This document shows, piece by piece, positions 47,832 to 59,197 of a stretch of DNA of 64,000 nt (its first letter is position 1; each line of letters opens with the position of its first letter). Where the stretch lies: NCBI GenBank assembly GCA_032622095.1, contig CP136068.1, positions 122,887,989 to 122,951,988 of the forward strand, in the 5' to 3' direction. This DNA is from Siphonodentalium dalli. Lineage: Eukaryota > Mollusca > Scaphopoda > Gadilida > Siphonodentaliidae. The position numbers and the translations under genes were made by a program. Below the pieces are notes generated by a model. The model saw only the letters and a program-made list of their open reading frames with translations. It was not told the origin of the DNA and searched no databases.

Positions 47832-48730
47832 ATTCCCTATTCCTAAAATACGGATCGTACTCAAATCACCATTACGAAACTTGTCGCGTGTGAGCCAATG
47901 TGGTATACACATATCAGAAGGCCTAACATATTGCAAAAACTGAAACTGTGATTTTTCGAAACTTCTCTATTAATCATTCATACTTTGTAACTTATTGTAT
48001 TGTAATGCTCCGCCTGCATTTATTTATAGCAGATATTTATATTTTTACGAGAGAATTTATTTGTGAAGAGATTTTTGATGCAATAACCTATGATTATTCA
48101 TCAGATGATACGTACATATTTGTCTTGATCCTCGTGTTTTATATTTATTGATTTCGTGAACGCATGACATTATTTTATTCTTCTCACCAACAAGTCAACT
48201 AAAATGATATTGATGTAACATTGTCAAAACATTTAACATTTCTCCATATGACACCGACAAGGTATCTCACCCACATTAATAGTGCATTGTAATTTATATT
48301 GTCAGGAATTCGTATTATGTTTTGTTATACGTTTATAAAAATAAAAAAATTTGGTACCAATTTTCTCTTTATACATTACTTTGAGGACATCACACTGGGC
48401 AGGGACGTGGTTATATAGGGTCTCTCTTGGTGTGTCCACCTTGAAATTCCAAATGCTTCCCATCCCTTGATACAAAAAGTTTGGAAGTCCGAGAAATTCG
48501 TGTTCACCTCCCACCCCCCCCCCCCGACACCGCGGTTGAAATTTACAACTGCATGGTATCTCACACTTTCCAAACGGAGGTTTGAAACTCACAACTACAG
48601 GGGATTCTAATGTCTTAGCCGTTGCCCCCCCCCCCTGCTGTATACGTCATAGTAGTCAACTACTCTATCATAACGTAAAGCAGACGCGTATATAGTGCGG
48701 GGGGGGGGGGGGGGCGCTATGCTTCCAAAC
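47832..48730. other. No gene; poly-C/poly-G tracts
   Basis: C-runs near 48521 and 48626 and a 16-18-base G-run at ~48699-48715. ORFs here are short and partly made of the homopolymer runs. Confidence 0.4.
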
Positions 48731-48880
48731 TTAAAACCCTCTCATGACGGGAGCTGCGCTGATGCAGCATTAAAGGTCACGTGTCAGTGCATTCTCGTAT
48801 ATATGCGAGTCCTACATAGGGAGCTTGCATATATAAGAGAATGCACTGGCTTACAAGGTAAATATTGTTAGGCCAATGTA
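48731..48880 (+). mobile_element. TTAA-flanked double-hairpin MITE, left part
   Basis: It begins at TTAA (48731-48734), then AACCCTCTCATGACGGGAGC, and contains the first hairpin (AGTGCATTCTCGTATATATG ... ATATAAGAGAATGCACT). It is cut at AATGTA by the Helitron. The right part is 52165-52273, and the intact relative is at 60079-60336. Confidence 0.85.
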
Positions 48881-51800
48881 TCTACATCTATATTTGCGAA
48901 TGTCTGTCTGTCTGTCTGTGTTCTATAGAAATTCACAGGGGACCATCTAGATGATGCCAAAGGGGTCTACTAGGAGTAGCATTTTACGAGAAAGATAATG
49001 GTCGGGGTTAGAATTTTCTAAAGTGACGCCGTTGTTGTCATGGGCAGAAAAGGGGGAGGGGCAGAACAAACATTTGTCGCCGATTGCCGCCAAACTTATA
49101 TATAATAATCCCCATGATATGAGGAATCTAATGGTGTGGTTTAAATATGGCAAAAGTCGCGCCGTTCGCGTCAGGGGTGCCCGGAAGGGGGAGGGGGAAT
49201 TTTTTTTTCTGTCGCCGATTTCCACCAAACTTATATATAATCATCCCCATGATATGAAAAAACCAACGGTGTGGTTTAAAAGTGGCGTCGTTCGAGTTAG
49301 GGATGCACGGAAGGGGAGAGGGGCACCAAAATTGAAAAACTAATTTTAGCGCCGATCTCCACCAAATTGATATATATTCTTCTTCATGATACAAGGAATC
49401 TATAATTGTGCGATTTAACAACGCCAAACCCATGATATGAAAAAAAACCAACGGTGTGGTTTAAAAGTGGCGTCGTTCGAGTCAGGGATGCACGGAAGGG
49501 GAGAGGGGCACCAAAATTGAAAAACTAATTTTAGCGCCGATCTCCACCAAATTGTTATATATTCTTCTTCATGATACAAGGAATCAAATTGTGCGATTTA
49601 ACAACGCCAAATTGTTGTCTTTTGGTTGAGAGGTTGGGAGGGGGTGGGCACTAAATTTGATAATAATTGGTTTAGTCGCCGATTGCCACCACACTTATAC
49701 AAAATCATCCCCATGGTATGAGGAGTCTAATGGTGTTGCTTATATCTGTCAAATGTGGCCTCATTCGAGTCAGGGTTGCATTGAAAGGGACAGGGGCACC
49801 AAAATTGATGCACAATTTTTTGCGCCAATTTCCACCAAATTGATACACGTTCTTATCCAAGATACGAGGAATCTAATCGTGTGATTTAAAGACGCCATAG
49901 TGGTGCTGTTTGTTTGAGAGATGGGGGTGGATTGGCACAAAATTTGATTAAAAAAATGGTTTAGTCGCCGATTATCACCAAACTTATAAACAATCATCTC
50001 CATGATATCAGGAGTATAATCGTGTGGTTTAAGGATGTCATACGTTGGGCCATTCGAGTCAGTGGTGTATAGAGATGAGAGGGACACAACAAATTATATC
50101 TATATGTTTAGTGCCGATTTCCACCAGATTGACACGAGGAATCTTATCGTGTCGTTTAGATACACCAAATTTGTGCCCTATGGGTGAGAGATATGGGGAC
50201 CTTAAATTTGATACGAATTTGCATACTCGCCAATTTTCACCATTTTCATATATATGCATCTCTAATCTCTAATGAGTCTTAGTGTGTGCAGCTTGAGACT
50301 GAAATAGGGGCGGGAGGGTCACCAAGACTGATACAAAATATTTTTAGTACTAATTACCATCAAATTCAGACACGTTCTTCTCAAATGATACAAGAAATCA
50401 AATCGTGCTGTCTGTCTTTCTGTCTGTCTGTGTGCGTTCTATATATAACTTCACGCGGTACAATCGAGATGGCACCAAGGCGTTCTAAGAGGGGTAACTG
50501 TTTACAAGGAAGATAACGATGCGGGTAAAAAAATTCTAAAATGACGCTGTTGGTGTCAGGGGAAGAAAAGGGGGAGGTCGGCAAAATTAAAAATATATCG
50601 TGAAATAGTTTTGTCGCCGATTTCCACCAAACGAATACATAATCACCTTCGCAATATGGCGTTGTTCGAGTCAACGTTGCATCAACAATTGATTTAATAA
50701 ACTATTTTTAGCCCAGATTTCCACCAAATTGATATATTATTCTTCTCTATGATACGAGGATTATCATCGTGTGATTTAAGGACGTCAAATTGCTGTCGGT
50801 TGGGTTAGAGATATGGGTCATAACTATTCTCAGAATTTGTTTAGTTGCTGATTACCACCAAACATATATATAATCATCGCCAGTATATCATGCATCCATG
50901 AGTCTAATGGGAGTGGTTTAAATATGTCAAAAGAGGCAAACGCTGGTACAAATTTATTTGGCACCAATTTCCACCGAATTCATACACGTTTTTCTCTAAT
51001 GATATACCATGAATTAAATCACATTTGGTGTCGTTTGCGTCGCGGATGGCGAGCGGACATGCACTATCATTGATAAGATTGCTATTCGCCGATATCCACA
51101 TATAAGTTATATACAGTCACACAGGCCATCTCCATATCATTTTAAGTAGTTTTGGACGTTCACATTTCACAATCCCGACATATGGTGACCCACTTAAGTC
51201 ACTTGAACAAATTATATCTTCTTAACTGTCATATTTATATGGGAATAGCAATCAGGGCATTCACAAAATGAGCTAGCAAAAAGAGATACATAGAAGAAGC
51301 ATTAAACGTATATTTATCATTCTATTGAAGAGATACATATATTCGTGCAAACTGAGAGACCTCGAACCGTCAGAGGATTGCATATATATTATAACAAAAT
51401 TGAGTCTGTTCCATTCAATAAAGTTTCCACAAAAAAGTTACAATTTGTCAAGAGATATGGAAGGCCTGTTCAAAAATAGTGGTCACAGTGTGCAGTCAAG
51501 TATAGTTTCTTCTTATATACAAGAAAATGCAGTTAGTAGCATAAGACTTTTCAGGATCCTCCCAATACTGCACATCTGACAAGGGTTTTATAACAGACTC
51601 TTCGACTGACATAAACAACTCAAAATCTCGCTCTGTGCCTGGCACATTTAGCTAATATTTATGCGCATCAACATTTCGTTTAAACTGAGAATATTTAGCC
51701 AATATATAGCACCATGAACAGAGGAGCACCTGGAAATTTCTTTGAAACATCTGTATCTTCATGGAGATATGATAGCCAGGTGTCCTCGAGAACTTAGTCC

Positions 51801-52164
51801 AACCCACTAAATTGATTGATACATCTCAATATTTAAAACCCAATTATCATCTTTTATCGAACTAATGTGTTTATGATGTTCATGTATCATATTATAACGT
51901 CTAATGTATACGCAGTTGTAAATAAATAAATACCTCATTATTGTTGGAACGGATTAATCGCGACAAACAGAATGACAATTGACAAGGTGAGCCACTACTT
52001 ATATCCATGCATGACTGTAATAATCATGTTTTATGATGCTATTTGAATATACAATTTATGAGAAACACTTTAAGCAAGAGCATTCTCTATCCCCAACAAA
52101 TATCCACAGCATACAGAGGGTTTCTCATCACATTAACCTGGGCAACGCCGGGTAACCCTGCTAG
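48881..52164 (+). mobile_element. 3.28-kb non-autonomous Helitron with exact boundaries
   Basis: It starts TCTACATCTATATTTGCGAA with a CTGT microsatellite. It ends with a hairpin (ACCTGG-gcaacg-CCGGGT, one wobble pair), several bases and CTAG at 52161-52164. The left flank ends ...CCAATGTA and the right flank starts TTCTCTTATAT. The paralogous MITE at 60221-60240 reads CCAATGTATTCTCTTATAT without interruption, proving insertion between A and T. The body consists of tandem repeats and AT-rich DNA; no Rep/helicase ORF is present. Confidence 0.92.
48960..51110. repeat. ~140-bp degenerate tandem repeats inside the Helitron
   Basis: Units with GTCGCCGATTNCCACCAAAC, TCATCCCCATGATATGAGG and GGTGTGGTTTAAA recur about every 140 bp (for example 49075, 49215, 49350, 49535, 49675, 49815, 49965, 50105). 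They become more diverged toward 51.1 kb. One ~185-bp block (49255-49430 and 49440-49615) is nearly identical, a recent duplication. Confidence 0.85.
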
Positions 52165-52273
52165 TTCTCTTATATATATGCGATGATCCCTATGGGAGAC
52201 TAGCATATATAAGAGAATGCATTTGCACAGGGTTTTCGGAAAATTCAGGAAGATCCAGTCATGGAAGTGTTAA
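52165..52273 (+). mobile_element. TTAA-flanked double-hairpin MITE, right part
   Basis: It resumes TTCTCTTATATATATGCGAT, with the second hairpin and CACAGGGTTTTC, and ends CCAGTCATGGAAGTGTTAA, with TTAA at 52270-52273. Confidence 0.85.
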
Positions 52274-52451
52274 TTTTAACACCCCTATAAATATGGTTGA
52301 AATTTCCAACTGATTGCAATTTTAGACGAAAACTTCGACCTAAAGCAGGACAATATTTGACTTTCGGTCTAAAACTGCTGTAAATTTGATACATCCTTAC
52401 ACCCCCGTCGATATACGTCCCCGATACTGAGCGAATGGTTTACATAAACAG

Positions 52452-52550
52452 TATCGTGTCTACAAGCAACCCAGAAGAACACAAGAATCGGATTTATATT
52501 AACTTTTGAACCGTTAATTTGTGTTCTTCTGGGCTACTTGTAGACACGAT
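52452..52550. mobile_element. ~99-bp foldback
   Basis: ATCGTGTCTACAAGCAACCC at the left and GGGCTACTTGTAGACACGAT at the right are inverted, with a 30-bp AT-rich loop region. Confidence 0.8.
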
Positions 52551-53287
52551 CCGGGTTTTTGTAGATGAAAACATATAATTAAAACATTGATCATCCAGTT
52601 TAGGGGCAAGTCACCACGTTATAAATAATGCCCTGTTACCACTCGCCTGTCATAACCTGCTGTTTCACAGTTTTCATCAAACGGGGGGGGGGGGGGTGGA
52701 TCCACAATTATCCTTTGACAAAAAACGTGTGTTAGAGGGATGGGCCACGTACGTAAAGTTTAGGCTTAACGTACATGCCTATACGTGCGTTGGTATTCGA
52801 GATCGTACAGGAAAAACTTGCATCCCCAAAAATATCAAAATAACAACCTTGTATCCTGGAATATTTTCCTGACCATCCCTCCCCACCACCCTCATGGACA
52901 CGATCCGATTTTTCGAGTGTAGTTCCCCCAGTGTGAAATCAGTGGTTTGAAACAGGTATACCACTGCATGATTTGGAACCGTAGGGCGGGGGGGGGGTGT
53001 ATACGTCTATGATCTATCTACGGGTCTATCTACGATTCTGTTAAATGAAATAAATTCCATGCATTTTGCACTATAATATAATAGTTTTAACACATTTGAT
53101 GAAGTATATTATAGTATCCATAACTTCCACATATCAAGACTGAATTACATCAAAATATGTCATTTTGGGCTGGAAAAAGAATCAATTTTGTGCTATAAAA
53201 AGATGTGTACACGGGTCTTTTTGCTGAATATCGAATATAAAATTGGGCATATATATGAATCACCAGTTAACATGGCCTGAGGCCTAA
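52551..53287. other. No gene; G-runs and repeat-D-like fragment
   Basis: G-runs near 52683-52696 and 52987-52997. A fragment similar to the CCTTGTATCCTGGAATATTTT end of repeat D lies near 52850. Confidence 0.4.
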
Positions 53288-53380
53288 GCAGAATGAGGTC
53301 CCCAGAGGGTGAATTTGATGATGCTAGCCCACTGTGCGGGATAGCATCACTAAATTCACCCTCTGGGGACCTCATTCTGC
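53288..53380. mobile_element. 93-bp palindromic element, copy 1
   Basis: GCAGAATGAGGTCCCCAGAG at the left and its exact inverse at the right; the centre is GATGCTAGCCCACTGTGCGGGATAGCATC. It is the same length as the copies at 58729 and 59105. Confidence 0.92.
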
Positions 53381-53671
53381 AAATGACAGGCTCACTATTT
53401 CAAGGCTTGGGTATGAATACCGCGCACCGCCTGGAAATGGCCAGAATCCCGCTTACAAACAGAAAGGGGGACACCCTCTTCAATATGAGGATATCAGACG
53501 CCCCACGTGCGAGATCTCACTTGTCACTATATACGTCCAATAAGCATATAGCTGTACGGGCTGAGACTTTTTGCCCGATTTTTTGCTTACATGATATATT
53601 CATGGTTGTAACAGTTGTAGTAGAATATACCTTGTATAAACACAGAACTATAACAGAGATTCAAATTAACC

Positions 53672-54030
53672 TTAAAAGTACTCAATCCGATCAGAAGCTC
53701 CTAAATTACAATTTCTTTGACAAAATATTTGATTCGAGTCGAGGAACCTACCCATCAAAGCTCAGAGTGATCAGATATCGAGTTTTTGAAGTTTGTTATT
53801 TCCCGAGATGTGTAATAATATGTGGCCCAGAAACACGTGGTCAAACGGACAAAATGGCGGATGAAGATGGATAACTCTAAAATCAAGTAGTAATACGGTC
53901 AAATTTCGCGATACTTTAGCGATATATATATAATACGGCCATATTTTGTTGAACAAAATGTTGATAAATAACAAGTTTTTGGGAAATTTTATACCACAGT
54001 TGATAGTGGTTAGCATTATTTTGTTGTAAT
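53672..54030 (-). mobile_element. MITE family H, copy 3 (one end missing)
   Basis: It starts CTTAAAAGTACTCAATCCGATCAG on the plus strand, with the interior inverted relative to copies 1 and 2. It fades out at ~54030, before the opposite terminus. The extra ~130 bp of copy 1 is present. Confidence 0.8.
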
Positions 54031-54384
54031 TAATCCATCGCCCGAATTTTGTGGGTGGCTGCAGCCTTCCGTTAAGCCCCTGGCTATCTGCCAATAAGGC
54101 GTAGTGTTTCTCAGTCTGTTAAAACAGAACTGTCCCTTCAAAAAAATTGTTGTTGGGCGCATGGTATACATATTGGAATGTTTACTTTTAGATTGTTGTG
54201 GAAACATGACATCGCCTGCCAAGCATGTATAGGAGGTTCTGTGCTCTGATTATGTCCGACCAATTGGAATGATAATCCTGTTGATGTGGTTAGTCACAGC
54301 TTATACCCAAGTTGGGATTAAAACGCTAGAGGGTCAATGGCCTCGATTACATAATGGTGAGAAAACCAGCTAAAATTCCACAAC

Positions 54385-54650
54385 AGTGCTTCACTGAGAC
54401 CAATTCGGCATGGAGGTTTCCATGGAAATATCCGGAGGAATTGTTACTGAGTGGCAAATATTTTATGATTTGGGTTGACATAATTTGATAATATTACAAA
54501 TTTATCTGGTGAGTCGGTTTGGAGCATGATTCATAAAGATGTTTTTGAGGTTTCTTTATTTTTGAATTCCAAACAGATTTTTCAAATATATAGGTTTCAA
54601 GAATAACTTTATAGATACTTTATCTATCTATCGACCAGCAGTTATTCGTT
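54385..54650 (+). repeat. Dispersed repeat J, plus copy (empty site)
   Basis: It matches the reverse complement of 57875-57945 and 58395-58700: TTGTTACTGAGTGGCAAATA, TTTATCTGGTGAGTC, AAAGATGTTTTTGAGGTTTC, AAGAATAACTTTATAGATA. It lacks the palindrome present at 58541-58637. Confidence 0.82.
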
Positions 54651-54949
54651 TACTCGTTCAAGAGAACACAATATACAAAATGTAGAGGATGAGCGTGTAT
54701 GCCGACATGTACGTGTGACATAGCCTTTATAACAAACTTTATCAGATAATGGAGTGAAATAGCTGATGCCGACACTATTCCCCCGATATCAAATTTAGTA
54801 GAACGGCAATGCAATCGTGTATGTATCAGCACAAAGGCGGGCCCATGGCAAAAATTAGTCACTAAAAAACACTACATTTACCTGAATATAAGCCTTATGC
54901 TCAGGTAGTTTTAGTATCACGTTTTCAGCGATCTGTAGGTACAGGAACA
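54651..54949. other. No gene recognised
   Basis: Short single-copy-looking spacer before the 40-bp minisatellite. Confidence 0.4.
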
Positions 54950-54960
54950 TTGCTGCCACA

Positions 54961-55516
54961 AGTACACCACCAACGTTACACGCCCATCCCACAGTTCACA
55001 AGTACACCACCAACGTTACACGCCCATCCCACAGTTCACAAGTACACCACCAACGTTACACGCCCATCCCACAGTTCACAAGTACACCACCAACGTTACA
55101 CGCCCATCCCACAGTTCACAAGTACACCACCAACGTTACACGCCCATCCCACAGTTCACAAGTACACCACCAACGTTACACGCCCATCCCACAGTTCACA
55201 AGTACACCACCAACGTTACACGCCCATCCCACAGTTCACAAGTACACCACCAACGTTACACGCCCATCCCACAGTTCACAAGTACACCACCAACGTTACA
55301 CGCCCATCCCACAGTTCACAAGTACACCACCAACGTTACACGCCCATCCCACAGTTCACAAGTACACCACCAACGTTACACGCCCATCCCACAGTTCACA
55401 AGTACACCACCAACGTTACACGCCCATCCCACAGTTCACAAGTACACCACCAACGTTACACGCCCATCCCACAGTTCACAAGTACACCACCAACGTTACA
55501 CGCCCATCCCACAGTT
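54961..55516. repeat. Perfect 40-bp minisatellite, 14 copies
   Basis: AGTACACCACCAACGTTACA+CGCCCATCCCACAGTTCACA repeats from 54961 with no visible substitution; the last unit is trimmed. Because 40 is not a multiple of three and all three plus-strand frames lack stops, a 209-codon frame (54950-55579) runs through it. That frame is a by-product, not evidence of a protein. Confidence 0.97.
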
Positions 55517-55782
55517 CCAAGAGAATCACAACATGAATTGTGTATCAATGCGTTTTTTAAAGTGGCGCACTCATTTTAAACTGATATATTTTCTAATTTA
55601 TTTTTTACTCATTTTAAAGACCAGACACGCCCCCTGATCCTGAATATCCTGATAGATTTTGCTGATTGAATACCTTCTGACACTACTAGAATATCTACTG
55701 CAATAACTGATGTGTGCAGCAGACGTTGGTAAATGTCTTTGTTGGGGGGGGGGGGGTCCAACTTAGAATATCCAACTGCACA

Positions 55783-56069
55783 TGGCCTGAAAATATGGTG
55801 CTGGACATTTGCAGAATGAGGACACCAGAGGGTGAATTTAGTGATGCTAGCCTTGGGATAAAGAGAAATAAAAATTAAATAAGAAAAGAAACTTTCTAAA
55901 GAAACTAAATTGTGAAATTGATAATAAAGATACTTTCCAGAGAAGATGAGGTCCCCAGAGGGTGAATATATAGTGATGCTAGCCCAATGTGCACTGGGTA
56001 GCATCACTAAATTCACCCTCTGGGGGGACCTCATTTTGCAAATGTCTGGCACCATATTTTCAGGCCTGA
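55783..56069. mobile_element. Composite foldback containing 93-bp-type palindromes
   Basis: Outer arms GGCCTGAAAATATGGTGCTG (55783) and CACCATATTTTCAGGCC are inverted. Inside are a half copy of the 93-bp palindrome (55811-55852), a ~90-bp A-rich insert and a full copy (55941-56039). Confidence 0.8.
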
Positions 56070-56726
56070 ACTGCCGCCACCCCCTACAATTCTGGGAAAC
56101 ATATTGCCTCGCACCCCAACCCCCCCTCTTGAGTTGGTATTTATTTCTCCAACTGATACCTCAGACTTTTGTACTGGTTGGAAAATTCCATCTTAAAGCC
56201 ACATGGCGGTTTGCACATTCCATGGTAGTCTATTCCTGATATGGTAGCAATAAAGAGCGTTTGTCTGACTTCAGGCGAAAAGTTGAAAACGGCTAAAAAA
56301 TGGCTGTGACTTTGGCAAGTGTTTTTCAGAGCACATGAAGCCGCTATATCAACAGTTTATTTACCGACCTATCGTATCCGTCGCTCCAAATTACGTAGAA
56401 AAAAATGGAGGTTCGAATGAGCCAAGTCCGTTTAATTTAACATCAATAAAGAGAACTCTAAAATTACTGCTAAATTATAGGTCACTGAACACTCCCCTTC
56501 GCAACACATTCCTACCTACGAATGAGGGTGTCACTCCATCTACCCCCATGAATCCTGCATACCAGTTAACAGAGAGGGGTGAATTCTCCCTACCAGTTAA
56601 GAAAATTTGGAATACATACTTGTACTTAGTAATTGTACAATAATATCACAGTCTTCACATATTTGCTCAAGTAGTATCATAACTTCCACATATCAAGAGG
56701 TATTAGACTGAATTACATCAAAATAT
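56070..56726. other. No gene; scattered minisatellite-like motifs
   Basis: GAATCCTGCATACCAGTTAACAGAGAGGGG at ~56550 echoes the 41.6-kb array. A 102-codon ORF (56335-56643) overlaps that motif and has no recognisable domain. Confidence 0.35.
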
Positions 56727-57182
56727 GTGACCCGCCATAGCAGATCCAGTTGTAAGTCGGGATTTTTTTACCCTGTGCCAATGCATTCTCTAATATATGC
56801 GAGTCGACCATAGGTCACCTCGTATATATAAGAGAATGCATTGGCCTAACAATTTTTTACAATTTTAATAATTTTTTCTTGTATTCTTTAACAATTTTAT
56901 AATTTCACCCATACAGAGCCCGAGACAAACATGAGCATACAACACTCTTCTATATGCTTCTATATATGTGTGGGGCTCCCTGCAGGGTAATGGATGTTTT
57001 TTATGTTATGTCCTAAAAATTGTAAGAAACATTTATTTTAAAAAAATGATAAAAAATTGTTAGGCCAATGCATTCTCTTATATATGCGAGGCGACCTATG
57101 GTCGACTCGCATATATAAGAGAATGCATTGGCACAGGGTAAAAAAATCCCGACTTACGACTGGATTTGATATGGCGGGTCAC
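56727..57182 (-). mobile_element. 460-bp foldback element, copy e
   Basis: Complete, GTGACCCGCC/GGCGGGTCAC ends, flanked by ATAT on both sides. The centre is oriented as in copy b. The left arm has a few more substitutions (CATAGCAGATCC). Confidence 0.93.
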
Positions 57183-57874
57183 ATATATCATTTGGATTGG
57201 AAAATAATCAATATTGTGTAATTTTGTGCTATAAGACCTGCATACCAGCATTTTTGTTGAATTGAATTTGTTGATTGGCCATATGAATTTCGAGTACCAG
57301 TTAGCAGAGGGGTATTAATCCAGAGTGCCACCTGAAAATTGCCTGATTCCCACATACTAAAGGGGGGGGGGGGGGGTGACACAGTCATGAATGTGGAGGC
57401 TTCTTCAAATACGTGGCAGTGTTTGGAGTTAATGGGAAATGTCAAGCGGCCAATTAGGAATGTGGATTTTCATGCAAGTCTATGAATCAAAAGCTAATAA
57501 AAGCAGTTGTCCATAAACTATGCAGGAATATCATTAACCCTTTCTTTACTAAATGGAACCTCACTGTCCTCACACCCAGTTTTAAATGTATATACTGGAA
57601 TGGTCTATTATTCATTTGGAGGGGCTTCCTGGCAAAATGAACAAACAGCAGACAGACGAAAAGATAATACTAGTGCAAAAGGATTCATATTCATTGAAGG
57701 GAATTGTTCAGATAATAAGTTCAGCGAACGACTGTTGGTTGAACTTATTATCCTAACATTTCCTAAGGGAAATGAGTATTCAGTAAATAAGAGTTTGTTG
57801 AACTTATTATCTGAACATTTCCTAAGGGAACTACTCATCAATGAATATTTATTATTAAATGGGTTATAGAGTGA
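57183..57874. other. No gene; G-run and local duplication
   Basis: An uninterrupted G-run lies at ~57362-57376. The segment TTGAACTTATTATC...ACATTTCCTAAGGGAA occurs twice (57739 and 57797), inside a 120-codon frame of no recognisable family. Confidence 0.4.
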
Positions 57875-58700
57875 TAAGATAACTGGTCGACAGTTAGATA
57901 AATTATCTATAAAGTTATTCTTGAATTTTTGTTCTCAAATAATAAATTAAAGGCCCACTTAATTTTCAAATGACCAGATCACATTATATACAACATATCC
58001 CATATTATATACAATTTTAAAGTGGAAGCTACAAAACATTATATTATTAACTTATCCGGTTGAATAAACTGTGAACATGTTGTTTTAGTCAAGGTACCAA
58101 TGTGTGTTCTGTGCTTAATTTTGATCTTGTCTGTAATTCCCGTTTATTATTCTCAATGGAAGGAGTATAACTCAATTTTGTAGTTGTGAATTATGATGCA
58201 TTCTGGGCAAAATACCAGGGGCGTCTTGTGGTAAATCTAAGAATCTCTATCACTTGGTGCATACCATTAGGCCACAGCTGTTCCGTATTCTGGTGGAATA
58301 TATATATTTTTGGTTCCTCTTCCAAATGGTTTATAATATGAACTAAGTTATGTATAATGTGATCTGGGCATACGGAAATTAGGTGGGCCATTAATCTTGA
58401 CCTTTAATCAAAAAATCTGTTTAGAATTCAAAAATAAAGAAACCTCAAAAACATCTTTAATAAACATGCTCCAAACTGACTCTCCAGATAAATATGTAAC
58501 ATTTTCAATATTATATCAAGCCAAATCATAACATACACTAATGCCCTAAATAATCGACTCCTTAACCACAGCAGAATTATGGGTAACTTTTCAGGATTTA
58601 ATTCTGCTGTGGTTAAGGAGTTGATTATTTAGGCCATTACTGTATTTGCCACTCAGTAACAATTGCTCTGGAGATTTTCATGGAAAACTCCATGCAGAAC
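57875..58700 (-). repeat. Dispersed repeat J, minus copy (interrupted)
   Basis: Matches 54385-54650 in inverse orientation, in two blocks (58395-58700 and 57875-57945). About 450 bp of unrelated sequence lies between the blocks, and a palindrome is inserted at 58541-58637. Confidence 0.75.
58541..58637. mobile_element. 97-bp foldback inserted in repeat J
   Basis: ATGCCCTAAATAATCGACTC at the left and AGTTGATTATTTAGGCCAT at the right are inverted; the arms meet around TAATTCTGCTGTGG. It is absent from the paralogous site near 54460. Confidence 0.85.
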
Positions 58701-58728
58701 AAGCCTGAGATTAGTGTGCCTGTCATTT

Positions 58729-58821
58729 GCAGAATGAGATCCCCAGAGGGTTAATTTAGTGATGCTATCCCTCCTAGTGGGCTAACATCACTAAATTCAC
58801 CCTCTGGGGACCTCATTCTGC
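58729..58821. mobile_element. 93-bp palindromic element, copy in 58702-59225 composite
   Basis: GCAGAATGAGATCCCCAGAG ... CCTCTGGGGACCTCATTCTGC. Together with the copy at 59105 it is bracketed by inverted outer arms (AGCCTGAGATTAGTGTGCCT at 58702; AGGCACACTAAACTCAGGCT ending ~59224), forming a ~520-bp composite. Confidence 0.9.
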
Positions 58822-59104
58822 TTATGCCTCATCCTCTCTGGAAATTTTCTTTATTATCAAATTTCTATAGAAAAGTCTTCACATAGATTCTATTTCTTTT
58901 TTAGTTTAGTTTCTCTATATCCGCAAATTGGCAGATGACGCATTGCATAATCGAGGTTCCCAATGTGTGTATATCACAATATTCACCATTTGGGAAGTTT
59001 TTCTTTTCTTTTTTAGTTCAGTTGCTCTATATCCCCAAATTGGCAGATGACACAATCTGGGAACTTGAATCTGAGTCTAGGTCTCCCATAGCAGATGAGG
59101 CCAT
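58822..59104. repeat. Local direct duplication inside composite foldback
   Basis: TTAGTTTAGTTTCTCTATAT+CCGCAAATTGGCAGATGACG at 58902 recurs as TTAGTTCAGTTGCTCTATAT+CCCCAAATTGGCAGATGACA at 59013. Confidence 0.75.
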
Positions 59105-59197
59105 GCAGAATGAGGTCCCCAGAGGATGAATTTTGTGATGCTAGCCCGCTATGCGGGATAGCATCACTAAATTCACCCTCTGGGAACCTCACTCTGC
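59105..59197. mobile_element. 93-bp palindromic element, copy in 58702-59225 composite
   Basis: GCAGAATGAGGTCCCCAGAG ... CTCTGGGAACCTCACTCTGC, with the same GATGCTAGCC/GGATAGCATC centre as the copy at 53288. Confidence 0.9.

Noticed and set aside
53293-53874. 193-codon plus-strand ORF
   Set aside because: It starts in the 93-bp palindrome and ends in MITE copy 3, so it is a fusion of repeats.
54950-55579. 209-codon Thr/Pro/His-rich ORF
   Set aside because: Produced entirely by the 40-bp minisatellite; no flanking coding sequence or splice signals.
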